Source of the DNA: Tigriopus japonicus
Lineage: Eukaryota > Arthropoda > Copepoda > Harpacticoida > Harpacticidae
DNA length: 64,000 nucleotides
Reading direction: 5' to 3'
Assembly: GCA_010645155.1 (NCBI GenBank)
Contig: CM021314.1
Coordinates: forward strand, 6,420,003-6,484,002
Every line of letters begins with the position of its first letter. Positions within the stretch are counted from its first letter, which is position 1. A program made the translations under genes and the position numbers. The notes beneath the pieces were generated by a model, which was not told the origin of the DNA, did no database searches, and saw only the letters and a list, made by a program, of their open reading frames with translations. Below are positions 21,482 through 36,400 of the stretch, one piece after another.

Positions 21482-24400
21482 CTGAACAAGGAAAATCAAA
21501 ATCTGATCAACTCGATACGAAGACATCTAACCTTTCAAACTTTTACCGAAGGTCAATTGACCATGACTGATGAAGTCCAAGTAATCAATCTTGTCAGGAA
21601 AATTCCGTCGCTCGCCATCAAAGTGTACATTCAAAGTAGAATCTTGTCGAAGAATATTGATTCTGTGCCACTTCCCATCGGAAATGGTCAGATCAGTCTC
21701 AAGAGTTCCAACAATTTGTGAATTTTCATCTTGGACTTTCATCAACAAATGGCCTTTGTCGGAGGATGACATGGTTAATTGGCCAAGATTGTTGGATCCC
21801 AGTCGAATTGGAACGGCGAATAGTTCCTCGGACTTGGAAAGATTCGTTTGAATACCAAACGAAAGCTTTTGTCGGTCGTATTTAGAAGTACTGGAAAGAT
21901 CAATGTTGTGATCGTAATCAAATTGTTGTTGTGTGCATGTTTCCGTTTGTAGCCGGAGTCAATTACCTTTTTCTGTAACGTTCCCAAGAACTTTCTGGAT
22001 CAGAGTCTTCGCACAAGCGACCGGAGAAACCTGTCTGACATGAGCAGGTGAAAGTCGTCTGGGCCTTGTTCATCTTACATTGACCTTTATTTTTACACGG
22101 GTTTGGGTGACATTGATTGCGTTTTCTCTGACATCTTCGACCTGTAATGACAATTTGGTCAATGCGAGGATTTACTTTCAATTAAGAGGGGATCTATTAA
22201 GCAGGATTGTTGAGCACATATGAGTAAAATTTCAGCAAGAGGGTTACGCGTATGTTTGTATGTAGTACTGCATGTTGTTGCCTCTCCAGTTCAAGAAAGC
22301 AGAAAGATTGTGAACCATTTTTTCAGGAAGGTATAGTTTATGAAGCGTTTGAAAGTTAGATTTGACGAAAGTTTACTTACCAGTGAACTCTGAAGGACAT
22401 TCGCATTCAAATCCCTGGTTCTTGACACTGCAAGAGCCTTCTTGATTACAAGGCATGCGAACACATGGATTTTCTTCACAATCCACCACATTTTTCCGTT
22501 GCATGATCATAGGTTCTTGCTCCGATTGTAACGCTATAGGTTTTCGGCTTAATAGGAGATCCTTGAGACAGCCTGTAAAACCTTCACTAATTCCAACTTT
22601 TTTTAAGACGTTAGCTTCGTATTTTGTGTCCACATTTCCAATCCATAACAACTCTCCAACATTCAAAGTTCTGAGGGAGCCTTTGGACGAGCCCATAACC
22701 TTGTCTCCATCGACTTCTAAAAGACCATCTCGATGATATCGTTTAGCTACAAGCTCATGCCATTGTCCAGGAACAATCTCGGAATTGGACCTCAAAACGA
22801 CTGGACCACTTCCCAAGTCATACCGGAACTCAACATAACTGGAACAAATTTGCACGTGAAATAAGCCAATATGATACTTGCTCATCTGAGAACATACCGG
22901 TCAACAATGGCCAATGAAAGGAAGTCAGTTTCTCCGTTATCGATGTTGCCTTCGTTGTACAAGATAAGTCCATCATGTGCAAATGTTCGGAACTTGAGTT
23001 TGATTTCCAAACGGTTGACCGCATCCGCTGGAGTCATTACGGCCATAAGAGTGTTTCCAATAAAACTGGCAACACTGATGCTAGATTTGGACAAGTCATG
23101 TTGGCAAAGAGTTCCAGCGAATCCAGGAGGACAGTAGCAGGTGAATACTCCATCGTGTTCCTCACATGTTCCACCGCCATGACAGGGATTGGGATCGCAC
23201 AATCCAGGTGTAAAACTAGTCTCTTTTTTCAGTGCTACAAATGAAGAAATAATAGACGTGATTCCGTGGTTGCTTGGTTCGAACAATGTACGTACCTTCA
23301 CAAGCATTGGTCTCATCGTCATAATTGGAATATTCGTCACATATACATCGGTTAAGAGAGCATCTAGTGTTATCCTTGATGCAATCAGAGTCGGTCAGAC
23401 ATGTCTCGCCAATTTGGCCGGTCGATGGTTTTTGATCCGATAGAACTTGACGTGGGTTCTTAATTTGACCATATATCTGATCAGGAGCGTCTGCATTGGA
23501 AATCAGTAACATTAATTTGAGCCCTAACGTGGGTGGCTTTATCTGGTTCGTTACCTTTGCATGGTGCAAAATTGGTGATGGCAATGTCCATTTGCTTTCG
23601 GCAAGAGTTCTGCCTCAGTTGGCATTCCGATCGATAGGTGTTGCCATCAGTCCCACAAACCGCCTGCCAAAGAAAAACCAGTTGAGTTTTCGGGTTAGTG
23701 ATCTATTTGCCAAATCTGTCGATCAAGACCTGCTGCTTACCTCTCGGTAGTAGAGTGGGTTTCTGCAATCGATTTCGCAAATGCATCTCATCCTCCCACC
23801 AGTGTTGGAACATGTGGCTCCATAGTTACATTGGCTCTCTCCACAAGGAATGGGTCGGTCGTACTTCGTCGAACTCACTGAAAACACACGTGTTGCTCGT
23901 CCAATTAACACATTGTCCCAGAAATGCATCCCTCACATTGGATTGAAAATTAGCACTGCACTAGTAAATGGAATTGCTCGAATGCTTTTCTCATCACCCA
24001 GTCATATGATCTCGTTCAAACTGGCATCGTTTTTTTAAATACTGACCTGAAATGCATCCCGATTCCGTGGTGAGAGTTCCATCAGGGCAGATTTCGCAAT
24101 GATCGCCAGAAAACCCGCGTTTGCACGGACAAACACCGGTCTGGGCATCGCAATCCATCGATTCGGTACCATATTGGTTGCATTTGCATTCTGTGGGCGG
24201 GAGAAGCAACCAAAACAAGACATTGAATGGTCTGACATGGGCATCATTAACTTGAAATGAGGCTCCCTACCTTTGCATCCGAAACTGGTAAATGCCCAAT
24301 AATTGGTTTTGCACCGATTACAGAGTGGTCCTTTGACTCCATCGGGACAATTGCACGCGGAGCCGTCGCAATGGGGCGATTCTTCGTGGCAAACCCGCGA

Positions 24401-27400
24401 CTCGACCACTTTGAATTGCTCAAAGTTGGCATCGTGCTGTCGGGCGCAATTATCTTTCTCCAGGAAACAATAGTTGAAATACTAAAAGGTGAGAACGAAT
24501 GAAAGCCAAATGAAAAGTCATGATCATTTCCAACGCTTGGAAGGAGAACATGATTCATGAGAAGGGAAAGACGCTCTTACGGTTTTGCCATTGGATGCGC
24601 ATATGGGTTCGTAGCTATCCGGACACTCCCTCCGACAAATGCATTGACCCTCGCTACAATATGAGCCGAACTTGCAAGTCACCTCATTGCACGGATCTGG
24701 ACGATATGAAATTTAAGAAAAAAAGGGACCACATAATGACTGGAAATGATGACGTGGTGCATGATGAAGATGACGAGACGCAAAAGGAGAGAATTCGGAT
24801 TAAGTCGTCATGAATAATTCAGTAATTGGCGTACCACAAGCTCCATAATGCTCGGCATAAATGTCCTGCCCCTGGGTGCAGGAAGCTCGTTGCAAATGGC
24901 ATAGCGAGAAGTAGGTGATTCCATCTGAGCCACACACCTCTTCTGCTGGATCATCACTGCATTTCTGGCAAACGCACTTGGGATTGCCGTTGGTGTCCTC
25001 GATGCATTCCTCATAAGGACCGCATCTTTTATCTTTGCACGTTTCTGTTTAGTGGAGAGAAATCAAGATTCCAATCAGATCCTTTCACCGGTCCGTTGTC
25101 CAAACGAAGGAGAAAAGATGATCTTACCACATTTCCCGTATTTCTTGACGGTAATCTCCTCACGATCCTGGCAACTGGTCTTCCTCAAGTCGCATTCACT
25201 GGCATATTGGACGTTGTCGGATCCACAGACTGGCTCAAAGTCCTCCTGGTTTTCGGGATAACATTCTTGGCACTGACAAGCAAATCTGCCTTCATAATTC
25301 CGGGCACACACACCGTTAAAGGGGCAAGGGTCAGGCCCACAGAGACTGGCCTCCTCTGCAAATAGTACAAAATACAATTACTACATCATCGTACCAGTCT
25401 CCACCCAATCATCATTCGAGCATGTCATCAAGGGCGTGATCTATCTTATAAATTCAAATTCGCTTGAATGATTATCATTACCAGCCCAGCCAAAAGTGGG
25501 CAAACTCCGTCCGTCGAAACCGAGGTGAAGCTCGATTAAGTTTTAGCAACACTCACCACATTGTTGGTCCATGATCATGGTAATGTTCTGTTGCTTTCCA
25601 CAAGCGGCTTCTTTTAGTTCGCAACGATTGCGATAAGTGACATGATCGCTTCCACAAACCGGGAAATTTCCGGTTCTCTCGTCCAATTCATCGCAGAGAT
25701 TTTCGCACGAGCAAAATGGTTCCTGATCGTGGGACAAAAGTCGAATCATACATTTGCCGCCAAATTCGCACGGAATGGATGAACAAGGGTCTGTAATCAT
25801 CAAGAAGAAACAATCCATCAGTTCGATTTGCCAATGCTCGAGATTTCGAGTTTGACTTTGATAAATGAACTTGGCTTCATTTGCCATCACGATTTAGCAA
25901 TTGAAAGATTTGACAAGACAATTTGACAAGATCTTGACTTAATCTTCGCACAAAACGAATTGACTGTGTTGCCCGCTAGTAGAACAAAAAATGTGTTTCC
26001 TTTGAGTAGGAATTTGATTCGAATACCTCACTTAATTTACAGCGCTAGTTTTCCGTTCTTCCCGTGCCTTGTTTATTTTTTTCCCGTCAGACAAGTGCTA
26101 AATGACGGGACACAAGTCGCACAATGTGGTTCTAAATCCAATTCAAGCTCCGTATATGAGCTTGATCACAAAAACGTTAGCAGACATTTTTTGCTACCGA
26201 CCAGACGAAAGTGACACATCAATTTCTCGCTATTCAAGCTTAAATGAATCAAAAACTTCAGGTTTGAATTTGCTTTCAACACCACCATTTGAATTTCAAA
26301 TCAAAGTCCAACTTTTTTGTTGCCGTGGAGATTGAGATAGCCGTGCAAGTAATTTAATGCCCAAAAGAGCTGAAGTCTGTTGTAAAAACATGTAGCCCCC
26401 AAAAGAGGTCAGTGTACAATGTCTATTGGTTGGTCGGTCGGTGTTGGTGAGGATTAAATGCCCATCCTGTGGGTTACTTCACCCAAACCCACACCCCATT
26501 TGGGCTTGTCGGTGTTTAGTGTACTAAACACACGTGTAACTTCTGGATTAGTGGGTCAAAGTGGACAATTTCTCGCGTCGTCAAATGACCCGACAATCCA
26601 TTTTCAAACCATATCGGATGGTGGTTAGTTATCCAGCCACAGAACAGACGTGAACTGTCAGAGGGGAATTTTGGACTAATGCCGCCATTCTCGCCCTAAA
26701 GCGTAAGGAGTGAGGAACTGTCATTCAAATTCAAATTCTTGAACCCTTTCAAACTTGTGAATGGAAGGAGTTGAACTGTCATAACAGTTGGAGCTTGTCC
26801 ATCAAAGTGAAAAGCCCTCTTGAAAGATTTCTCTTCGTTTCGTCTCATTGTTCGCTCAAGAGTTTTCAATCATCTTGAGGTCTTGAAGAGAAGTAGGAGG
26901 AGGTATGTTGGAACAGTTTCCCAGTTTATCTTTGAGCATCATCGCGATTTCAAAGCTTAAAAAAGAAAAACGGACAAATTCCTCTTCCTCAGCTCGGACC
27001 GAGCAACAATAAATCCTTCCAGATTTGGATGCAAAATAACATGGCCATAAATTGCCTTGTTTGGTCAAGAGCAATTGATTATGTTTAACCCCTCTGAAAA
27101 GGGCATGATGCCGTTTGCTTGAGGGGAGAATGAGGAATGCCTGAAGCCCTTTTCCTCTAATGATGCACTTCCAAGACATAAGGTCCTGTTCCAAAATGAG
27201 CTATCTCTAATGGGTAGAAAATGAGCCTTCAACCCAGATAGAAAATCAATCTCGAACTAAATTGCGGATTGACTTTGAACAAGCCATCAAGATTGGAATG
27301 AGGGTGCATTTTGCACGCATGGGCCTCACAATGTGAGAGGGACCATGTGTTCAAATCGAAAACCGACGAAACTTTGGTGGGTTGAGCATCCAATGAGCAA

Positions 27401-30400
27401 GTATAATTAACTGGAAATGGGAATTCCATCTGGAGGGTAAAACAAAAAGTTGTTACGTCGTTTTATTCATTTTCAGTCACACACCCTGCCGTGAACAACG
27501 TTGGTGGAAAGGAAAAAAGAAACAAAGCCATGAGGTGAAACTGTATCAAAACCGCCTGTCTCCCTCCAAAGCCACAACCAACACCAACCCAACGTCCTCG
27601 AGGTCTCGGAACTGAAGCTTTTACTAGGCCATTGTTCGAGCGTGGATGTCGTTATCTCCGCATTGAAATAGACTCCCCCCAAGAGGAAGATGTTCTGGCA
27701 GAAGAGGGAATTCAGGTCCAGATAACCAACAGAAGATGCCTGCCTATTCGAAGAGTTGTTGGAAGAAATGGGAGACTCCACCCAAAGCGACGGATCCTTC
27801 ATACTTATGAGCGCGACAATGAGGACGATTTTTTTTGCTCCGGTAACTTATGCACCGGTGAGCATGACATTTGGGGTACTATATGAGTATTTTACGACGT
27901 CTTTTCTTTCGGGGTGGTTCCTCTTTGTCTAGCCAAATAGTTTTGTATTCCGGACGGTTTTTGTAGCATCTTTTCCTCAGCATCTAAGGTACAAGGGGGT
28001 AACGAGAGATACTGTTCCCCCTTCCCAAGTGACAATCTCTGAGTTAAAATTGGTGATGGTAATCTCTGTTTGAAAAAGATCCACCCGGACAATTATCAAC
28101 ACAATGATTGAGTTCACTATCGGGTTCATCGCAATCAACAGAGTGGCCTTGAACGAACAAATTTTATGTGAACAATTTTGAATTTCCCGCCCAAAATTGG
28201 CAAGAGCTAAAAGAGCCCGCCAATGGTTCTGGCGGAGATGTTTGGAGATGATCACGCATTTTAATTGCCAAATGAGCTTCAAGATCAAAACCTAAGGCGT
28301 AAGGAGTGAGCACTTGGGCAAAATGTTTTCTCAGAATCTCCTACTCCTCCACAAACGCCCACAAATCCGGAATTTATATGCAAAGTCAAGAAAGACACTC
28401 ACGCGTAGTGATTTGTACGAATTCAAGTTCCTCGGAATGCATCCGCCCTCATTAAACTTGCTTGGTTCAATGTCATTCGATGTCATCCTGGGTAATTCGA
28501 TTTATAAAGACGGTGAACTTGCCACGAACTCTGACAGAACTTTATTTTCTGCTCTTGTCTCTCTCCTACTTCTTGTAACGTAAAAAGAGGAACCAAGTCA
28601 TCTCCATAAATTGGGTTTATGGCAAATTTGAGACACGCCATCAGCTTCAGAAAACTTGTTTCTTGCGCACTTTGATTAAAGAATCCTGCCATTATGACCT
28701 GGGCGTGGCCACCACCTAACCAATGTATATTCCCAAGAATTCCCCGATAACAAGAGTCCCCAATCGGACGAAATCAGATTCGGTCTCAGTTTTGAATTAG
28801 AACTAAACTATAGGGTGAGTTTCGACCACGTTTTTCGACTTCACGATTGGAAGATTTTCTTGATTTGACTTGATTTGTCTTAAATGGCTTTATCTGGTCG
28901 AGTTTTTCTTTCATCCTTGTTATGCTTTTTTGTGTCCATGTGTTCTCATAAATTGTAGACACCCACCGTGATATCCAAGTAGAGAACTTGGTTGTTATAT
29001 AGAAGTAAGACTCCTCTCTCTCTCTCAACTAGAGTAGAAACCAGGTCAATGGATGAATTCTTATAATTGGCTTGAGTCATGGACCGAATATTGCCAATAG
29101 TAAAACCAATGACCATCTCGATCACCCTCCTGTGGCGAGGTGACCGTAAAAAAAGCTACTCAAATTAAAAAGATCATTTTCTAATAAATATACTACAGCA
29201 GTACTTCTAATTATATGTGTCCACAATCTGCGGACAGAGAGAGTGTGAATGCGTATGTGAGCGAGATAGACTCGTTTCACAGGTTTTTTTCGGAAGTGCT
29301 GAAATGTCAGATCAAGATCAAACTCCATCCATCAAACCTTTTTAAAGTGAGCCTCATGGGTGGGAAAGAAAAATCTGAGTGTGATGTGAGTGTCTAGAAC
29401 CTCTTTGTCGTGTACATGATCCATGGCCTTGCTCTCTCATCCATCCATCCATCTATCCATCGATTCATCCCTTCATTTTAATTAAGGCCCCTACTTGAAC
29501 GTTGATTTTAGTTCTGGCACTTCTTCAACTATTTCTGAGTCTTAGTTTGGAGTCATGGGCTGGTCAGAGAGGATTGGAAATGGCTGCTTTTGAAACCCTG
29601 GAGAGCTTCCAACAGGCTTCTTCCAACCACGCCCCAAAACACAATAAGCTCATTAAGCAAGGAACTAAATCGTTCTAAGGCATTCAGTTTACAAGATACA
29701 GCATACTTTCAAGCACAAGCATCTTTTCGGCTCTTTATCAACCCACTCAAAAGTGAAGCAAGGAGGCAATAGGCGCATAGTGTGAAAGACGCTCTAAATA
29801 ATTGGGAACTCAAAAGGGAAACAATTCATAAACACGTGTTGCAAAGAGGAACATGAATGCGTGAATAGCGCGATGCCAACCTAATTTATGACTCAATTCC
29901 TTTCGGGTTCTCTCAGGCCCTTTTACCTTATCGATAATCATTTTCATTTGCAAACTGGCCCGGTGGATTATCATCTAATCCGAGTACTTAACTTGTCAAG
30001 ACTGAACTTTGAACCGGAAATGCCTACACGTAACCAAGAATGAAGGCTTCAAAGAGAACTGAGCTGGTATTCCAGACTTGTTTTTCCCTTTAAGAATTGG
30101 TAGTTCACTTTGGTGCCATTAAATTCGAATCGTCCAATAAAGTCTTCAGTGTGATGGTGTGGTTTGATGGGATTTTTAATACTTCGTGCCGTGGGACGAC
30201 AATATATCGAGCCATGAAGGGGAATAAATAAGAAGTCACAGTGCTTCGGCAAAATTTACGACATTCTCCATACATAGATAGAGACATGAACCTTGTCTGT
30301 GTTGTTCAGAGAATACCTACAACCAACTTGGATGGAAGATGGTCCTCACTTTGCTGGTTGGGTCGCTGTACACAAACCAACAGCATTCAAGTCCATTTTA

Positions 30401-33400
30401 GTGCGGTCACTCAAAACCCTGTTCACTTAGAGTACAGAGCGATTATCCCTAAAGATAAGACAGCCAAGATGGGGAGGGTTTTTATAACTATATGGGGCTT
30501 TTTCTTTGAAGGTGTTCTATGGCGGTAAAGAGAAATTCTTCCCAACTTGGTCGGTGACCGAGCCATCAAATTCTATCGGTTTAATGAAGCCCAACTCAAA
30601 GCGAACCAGCCCAGTGGTTGGTTGGATTTCGTCCCGAAGTGCTCTAGAACCTGAGGCGAGTGGGTGAAGTGAACTAAATACGGATCAAGAATCAATCTTG
30701 GTTAGCCAATACCATAACTTGAGCCATGTGTGTCGTTTTCACCCCCTCCAAGTTGATTACTACTTGTGTGCCAAGAGATTCCTCCCCAATTTCATGGTTT
30801 CTTGAAAATCTCGCCCGAGGTCGCGTTTGAGAGCAGCATTCACTGTGTATTCATCCGTCACTTCTTTCAACCTCTTCTCGGAAATCAGAACTGCAAACGC
30901 AACAAAACCACGTTCGAGACGAAACTCGGGTGGGCTTACACCAACGTTAAGTTTGACATTTCAAAATTCAGACGAACATTTTAGCTAGAATGTACGCGCG
31001 TGTGTCAGTGTACCTCCAAAATGAGCAATAAGAATTCAAGTCCCTTTTCATTGATTATTTGCACACTTTATTTCCTATCGCTTTTTACTATAATCACTCA
31101 CTTTGTCATGAGAGGTCCCAAGTTCGATTCTCCTTGCCAACGTTTTGAAACAATTTTGATTGATATTTGGACGAGAATATCAGTCAAGAAGTGCAACAAC
31201 ACCAACACACATGACAGACCCCTGTTGCATGTGGTTAGGAGTTTCGGCGAATTCAAATGATGCATGTGAGCTATTGGTATTCAGTTTTGGTTGGACCACG
31301 TTCTTCACCTGTCAATTATTGGGTGTAGCTCTCTAATGGATGCATCATGTAGGGTTAATGAAAAGCACTCCCCAGGCGATGTTACTGGTCTATTTCCCAA
31401 GGGAGACACACTCTCACATAAAATGCATTATGACTGAAGAATTCATCTTACTTAGGCATACTCATGAATGTAAAATTCCAAGCTTACTGGTGCTTGGAAA
31501 CTGGTGCTCAGCTTTTGAATTTGCTACTCATCTTCGTCATGCATTTGTTTTGCCTTTTTTCTTACATCTCGCCAGTTGTATGGAGAAAATGCAAAAGAGA
31601 GGTGAGAACTGAGAATTAACATGGGGTAGCAATTGTTCAAGCCACTCTTTGCTTAAGATGGTCTTTATCTGCCACTGATCTGTTCGGGAAAGACCCAACC
31701 AGCATATGGATTGAGTTCAAATCACCTGAGGAGGCCATCTCTTTCGACTCTCCAACAATTGTGAATGAGACGAGCAAGCTTGAAGGCTCAAATGAGATCA
31801 AGATCGACTGATCAATGGGTTTTTGCCTAATTTGGTCAGATTCTTCATAGCGGAGAGCTCAAGGTGTGTTTTGATGCGTACACTTTCAATTCCAATTGAA
31901 TATGCTTGCCCATCTCTCGCCATGGGTCAATCTGGTTCAGATGACCTTGCTTGCCCGCTTGTATCAGTCCCATCGTTTGAATGGCTGAATTTATAACTTG
32001 AATAAACCAACCATATGTATGACGGAAAGCTCAGAGGTGAGTGGTCCACGACAGCAAAGAGATCATGCCCGTGGCATTAGACCCATCTGGCCTGAGGGCA
32101 ACAATGGAATGAGAGGAAATGAAACAATTTCAAGCTCTGTCAAAGCTTCCAACTGGATCTTCGATCATGACTTTGGACGCTGAAGCGTGACAGAATAAGG
32201 TGCGAGGTTTATCAGTGAGTGCCTCAAGAAGTTGAGGGGGGGAAGGGATTTTTCGAGCTAACCATGTCTTCTTGGCTGCTTGTTGTAGAGTTGGTTCCAA
32301 AGGGAGAAACGGACAGTAAAAAGTCGCTTAAAGAGTGGTGGAAGTAGAACAAAAAAGCTGTAGTAAGGCAAGGACTGTTCATATGGCTTTTGGCAAGATT
32401 TCAGGATCTTAACGCTCCATTGGAATGCTTTTATCTCGGACACTGTCTAAACTCATTTCGAATCAACACCTCATCTGATAGGTGAAGGATTATCATGGTC
32501 GAGAAGGTTTTTTCCGACATCGTTTATCAATTCAATTCTGATTGCTGCCAAAGCTCAGTCCCTCAGCTCTCTGCATCAAATTAAGACACGTGCAAAACCA
32601 AGAATCTCACACCTATTCTGAACTGTCCGAGTCCCAAGTGCCAACCAAATTCGTTTGGAGTATGTTTTTGCCATTTACCATTGCAAGAGACCGCGAAGAA
32701 GTCTTCGGATTCAAATGTCTCTCATGTTCGTCAGATTCAAGAGGTTTGCGTGGGTGAGCACAGAACAGCTAAATTAAAAGGAATCTCAAGTGGCAGAAGG
32801 ATCTTTACTTTGCTTTTACGTGACCTTGGCAAGCTTCGTCCGACTTCAATCACCCCTAAACCAGACCTCGGATTCGATTCGATCCCGTCGTTGGGTCGGA
32901 TGATCCTGTCGCTGAGATGAGTTCTCATGGCTTGGTTTTCCTACACATCTTCTTAAAGCTGAATGGTCATAATTAATCTCAATCTTTTAGTTTGTGACCC
33001 CATCAGGATTGGCTGTTCGGTGACTTGACCAATCCATTCCTGGCCGTGTTAAGATCTCTCGCGAGCGATAACGTCTTTTTCAGGTGACGACTTGAACGAG
33101 GTAGATTGGTTCGTGATCTTTATCGGATATGTGAGCCATCTTCATTGAGATGGCGAGTAACAAGACCTCCTGGAGATCTTGAACACACTTACATGGGTGA
33201 TGTCTAGCACGAAAATGCGCACGACAATGTCTCCAGAGACAAATTGAAATCACACAGTTGGATTAAGCGCTCTTACAACGGATAAATTTGTGAATATACA
33301 TAATCCCTTGAAGAAGAAAAGGCGCACAATCCGTGTTGTGATCAGGTTGGATCGAGAAATATGTGAACATCTTGGGCCTCGGGGCACATGCACAATGGGG

Positions 33401-36400
33401 TGGAAGAAGACGAAGAAGAGAAAGATGACGGAGAGAGAAGAAGAATACCCCTTTATGTAATGGATGGATGCCCATTGTGCCAAGGAATTTCGATCAGAAC
33501 CAAATTTCAAACTAGTGGAAACGAACGAAAGGTCACTGATCGCCCGAGATTGCATGGATAATCCTGGAGTGCAACGTGTTCCTTATGCAAATCAGACATT
33601 TTCACCCGCTTTGAAGTTCTCAGGAATCACTCTTTCGTATTTTCATTCTCACTCTCGTGCAATCAATCAGTCTCGCATCGAGGGCATGTTTTCATTGCAT
33701 TTACCCAATTAAGGCGCTCAAAAAGTGCTTTTTCTGACTTGTTTCTCCACAAGTCTTTTTCAGCAGATCATCTTTTGACAGGAAACATATGGTGGTTGCA
33801 TATCCTCCCATCCATCAACGAGGGTTCAATTTCTGTTCGAAGATCGGTGAGAATGATCGCTTACCAATCTTCCCCTCAGGAGTGTGTGTGTCTGTTGCTC
33901 GCACATTCGAAAGGGTCCGCTTCTTGGTTACTATATTATTACTATTTGAAAACCCTTTTTGTGACGTCGTTAGCTCACCTGAAATGAAATGAAAGATTGG
34001 TGTGAACAGATGAATCGTCGCTTTTGACAATAAATGGAATTCCACCTCGCACGTCTGAACTCCGTAATGATGATGTGTTTGTATGGGTATGCCTACAAGT
34101 TAAGGCTGGACGAGAGAAGTCTTGGCTTTAACAATTCATCATCAATCCTTATTTGGATTGTGAGGCAAAGTTGTTCTATCCTGAATAATGATCACAATGA
34201 CGACGATGAAGGGCGCTCTCACAACAAATGTGATAGCTCAAAGAAGGGTTGATACTAAACGAGCACCCAAAAAGGTCTCGTTTTGCAATGCCTCGCAGGC
34301 AGACAAGCAAATTTGAGTAAACAAGCTGAATTATGAAGTGATCACACGTGCTATCTTCTTTGCTTCGTGTGTGAAGATTGCCTTGTTCCTTTGTAGCAGC
34401 ACGTCCGTCGTTGCAAATTGCCGCCATGTTTAGACCATATTTGTTGAATGGAATGTCTCAATTTGCCAAAATTTCGGAGCACTCGCCTCAACGACCAATT
34501 CTGATGGTGTTCTTGCTGGGTCGCCGACCATATTTGGAGCTTTTCAGATGCAAAGATAAAAGAGTCTGCTCGTGATGGGCAAGCGAATCATGCGAGCCAG
34601 TGAAATGCATCGAATAACTCGTACCAAAAGGGCGCCAGGAGGGTGGTTTATCTCTCGGTTGGTTTAAGGGTCAGTTTGACCATCTGGGGGGCAAAAATGA
34701 CACCCTGTCCAACTCCGTGACCATCTTTGGCTCGTCGTTGGACTTGTCAAAACATGACTTGATATCTTCAAGAGCCCAAGTGTCAAAATAAGATCCCCTT
34801 TGTTCAATTGTGTACTCTCTCGAGATGGAAAGAGAGATGATGGATTTTGAGCCGTGTTCTTATGTGGTTAAGCTGGATACCAAGCTAGCTGGCCCCAACC
34901 GACCGAAATCTGGATTGAATGCCCAGAAAGTAGATGTCGAGATAACGCTTCCAAATAGGGTAAAGTAACATTTCAAATTTTCAAATTGGAACTTGAGCCC
35001 GAACTAATTTGACAAAACTATTTCGATGCTCAGAAGTGTTGTGTGTTACAAACTAATTTGGGCCCTTGTCTCGAAGTCGCACCCATCAGGTGGTTTCTTT
35101 GTGCTCGATGGTTGGAGAACCAGTCTGATCTGCAATGCGTCATTAAAGCCTTGGCGTTACTTATTTCTTGGGCATTCTCGTTCAGCGCATGTAGTGCACG
35201 TACTAGTACGTACATGTGACTGCGTGTGCGAGTGTGCTCCAATGGTATCCTTCGTTCTCCGCCCACTCATCTGCCTTGCCATCATCATCATCTATCTATC
35301 TATCCATCCATCCAGTCTCTCTTCCCAAGACCACCACCTCTCCAAGAAACTATATCCTGGCTTTGGTTTAAGATTTCGCCGGTTTACCTTTGAGGTTCGA
35401 GTATTTCTCGACCATGGCACCACCCTCTCGCAAAACAGGGCAAGTCAGGAGCAATCACTAATTCTAAAGACCATATGTGCTTTTTGGCTGGCTGGACCAT
35501 GTTTCAACCCATTATTTCAAATGGGATTGATATCCATTCTTTGTGTAAAAATCTCGAATGTAAATGGGAAACTCAGTTGGTTTTTGATAAGATATTAAAT
35601 GTGAATCCTTATCTTGTTGTTGGTTGCTTTTCACTTCATCTCGATCCCTTCATCCTCACTACCCACTTCATCCCGGATTGGGCCCAAAGAACATGCCATT
35701 GGATATTAACACTTTCTTCACAATCTCTTCCACTCCCCCCTCTTTTTTCCATTGTCCACTTTGATCTTAACGGACACCAATTTTTTGGCAACGCCCTAAA
35801 AAGTTTCTCCCTCGTCTTGATCCATTAGCTCTACTCCCTACGCCAACCGTTCATTGGGATATTACGTACTACGAAGTGAGTTCTAGCTCCATAAATCCAA
35901 ACAGAGGAAGGAAGAAGAAGAAGAAGGCCCTTTGGACCTGCCGATATAGTACTAAAGTATGCGCGTAGTCTAAAGTTTACCTTTGCGATTTGCTAGTTTT
36001 GACAAAGACGGAACTCAAACAGATGTGTTTTTAGAAATGCTTTGCGAGCCTCTTGGGCACCTTTGGTGTTGTAAATCACTCTGGGAAACACTTTGCAAAT
36101 TCATCACGGCGAATTTGGGTCAGAAAAGCTTGGTTGGATGTTTGAATATTTGGGAGGTGAACTGGCGTGTGGCCGTGCATATTTTCTCCATTTCGACTTT
36201 GTTATGGAAAATATCTCCGTGTTTTAGAGGAGAAAGAAGTTCTGCCACATCGGGGAGTCGGGTATCTCTGCCAATCTGGAATTGTGCAGCTTGCATACTG
36301 AGAAAGGGTTCAAAGAGATTGTTTTTGTCATTAAGCAATTGAATAAACACATGGCTTTTCAACGCGCATCCATCATCTAGATTCTAGAACGAATGTCTTT

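Noticed and set aside
31100..31145. AAGTTCGATTCTC block resembling a tRNA B box
   Set aside because: No matching A box or cloverleaf could be drawn around it.
35026..35828. Two long plus-strand frames in the agrin intron (190 and 117 codons)
   Set aside because: Composition and hydrophobic runs look like translated T-rich intron; no domain, and simple repeats are included.
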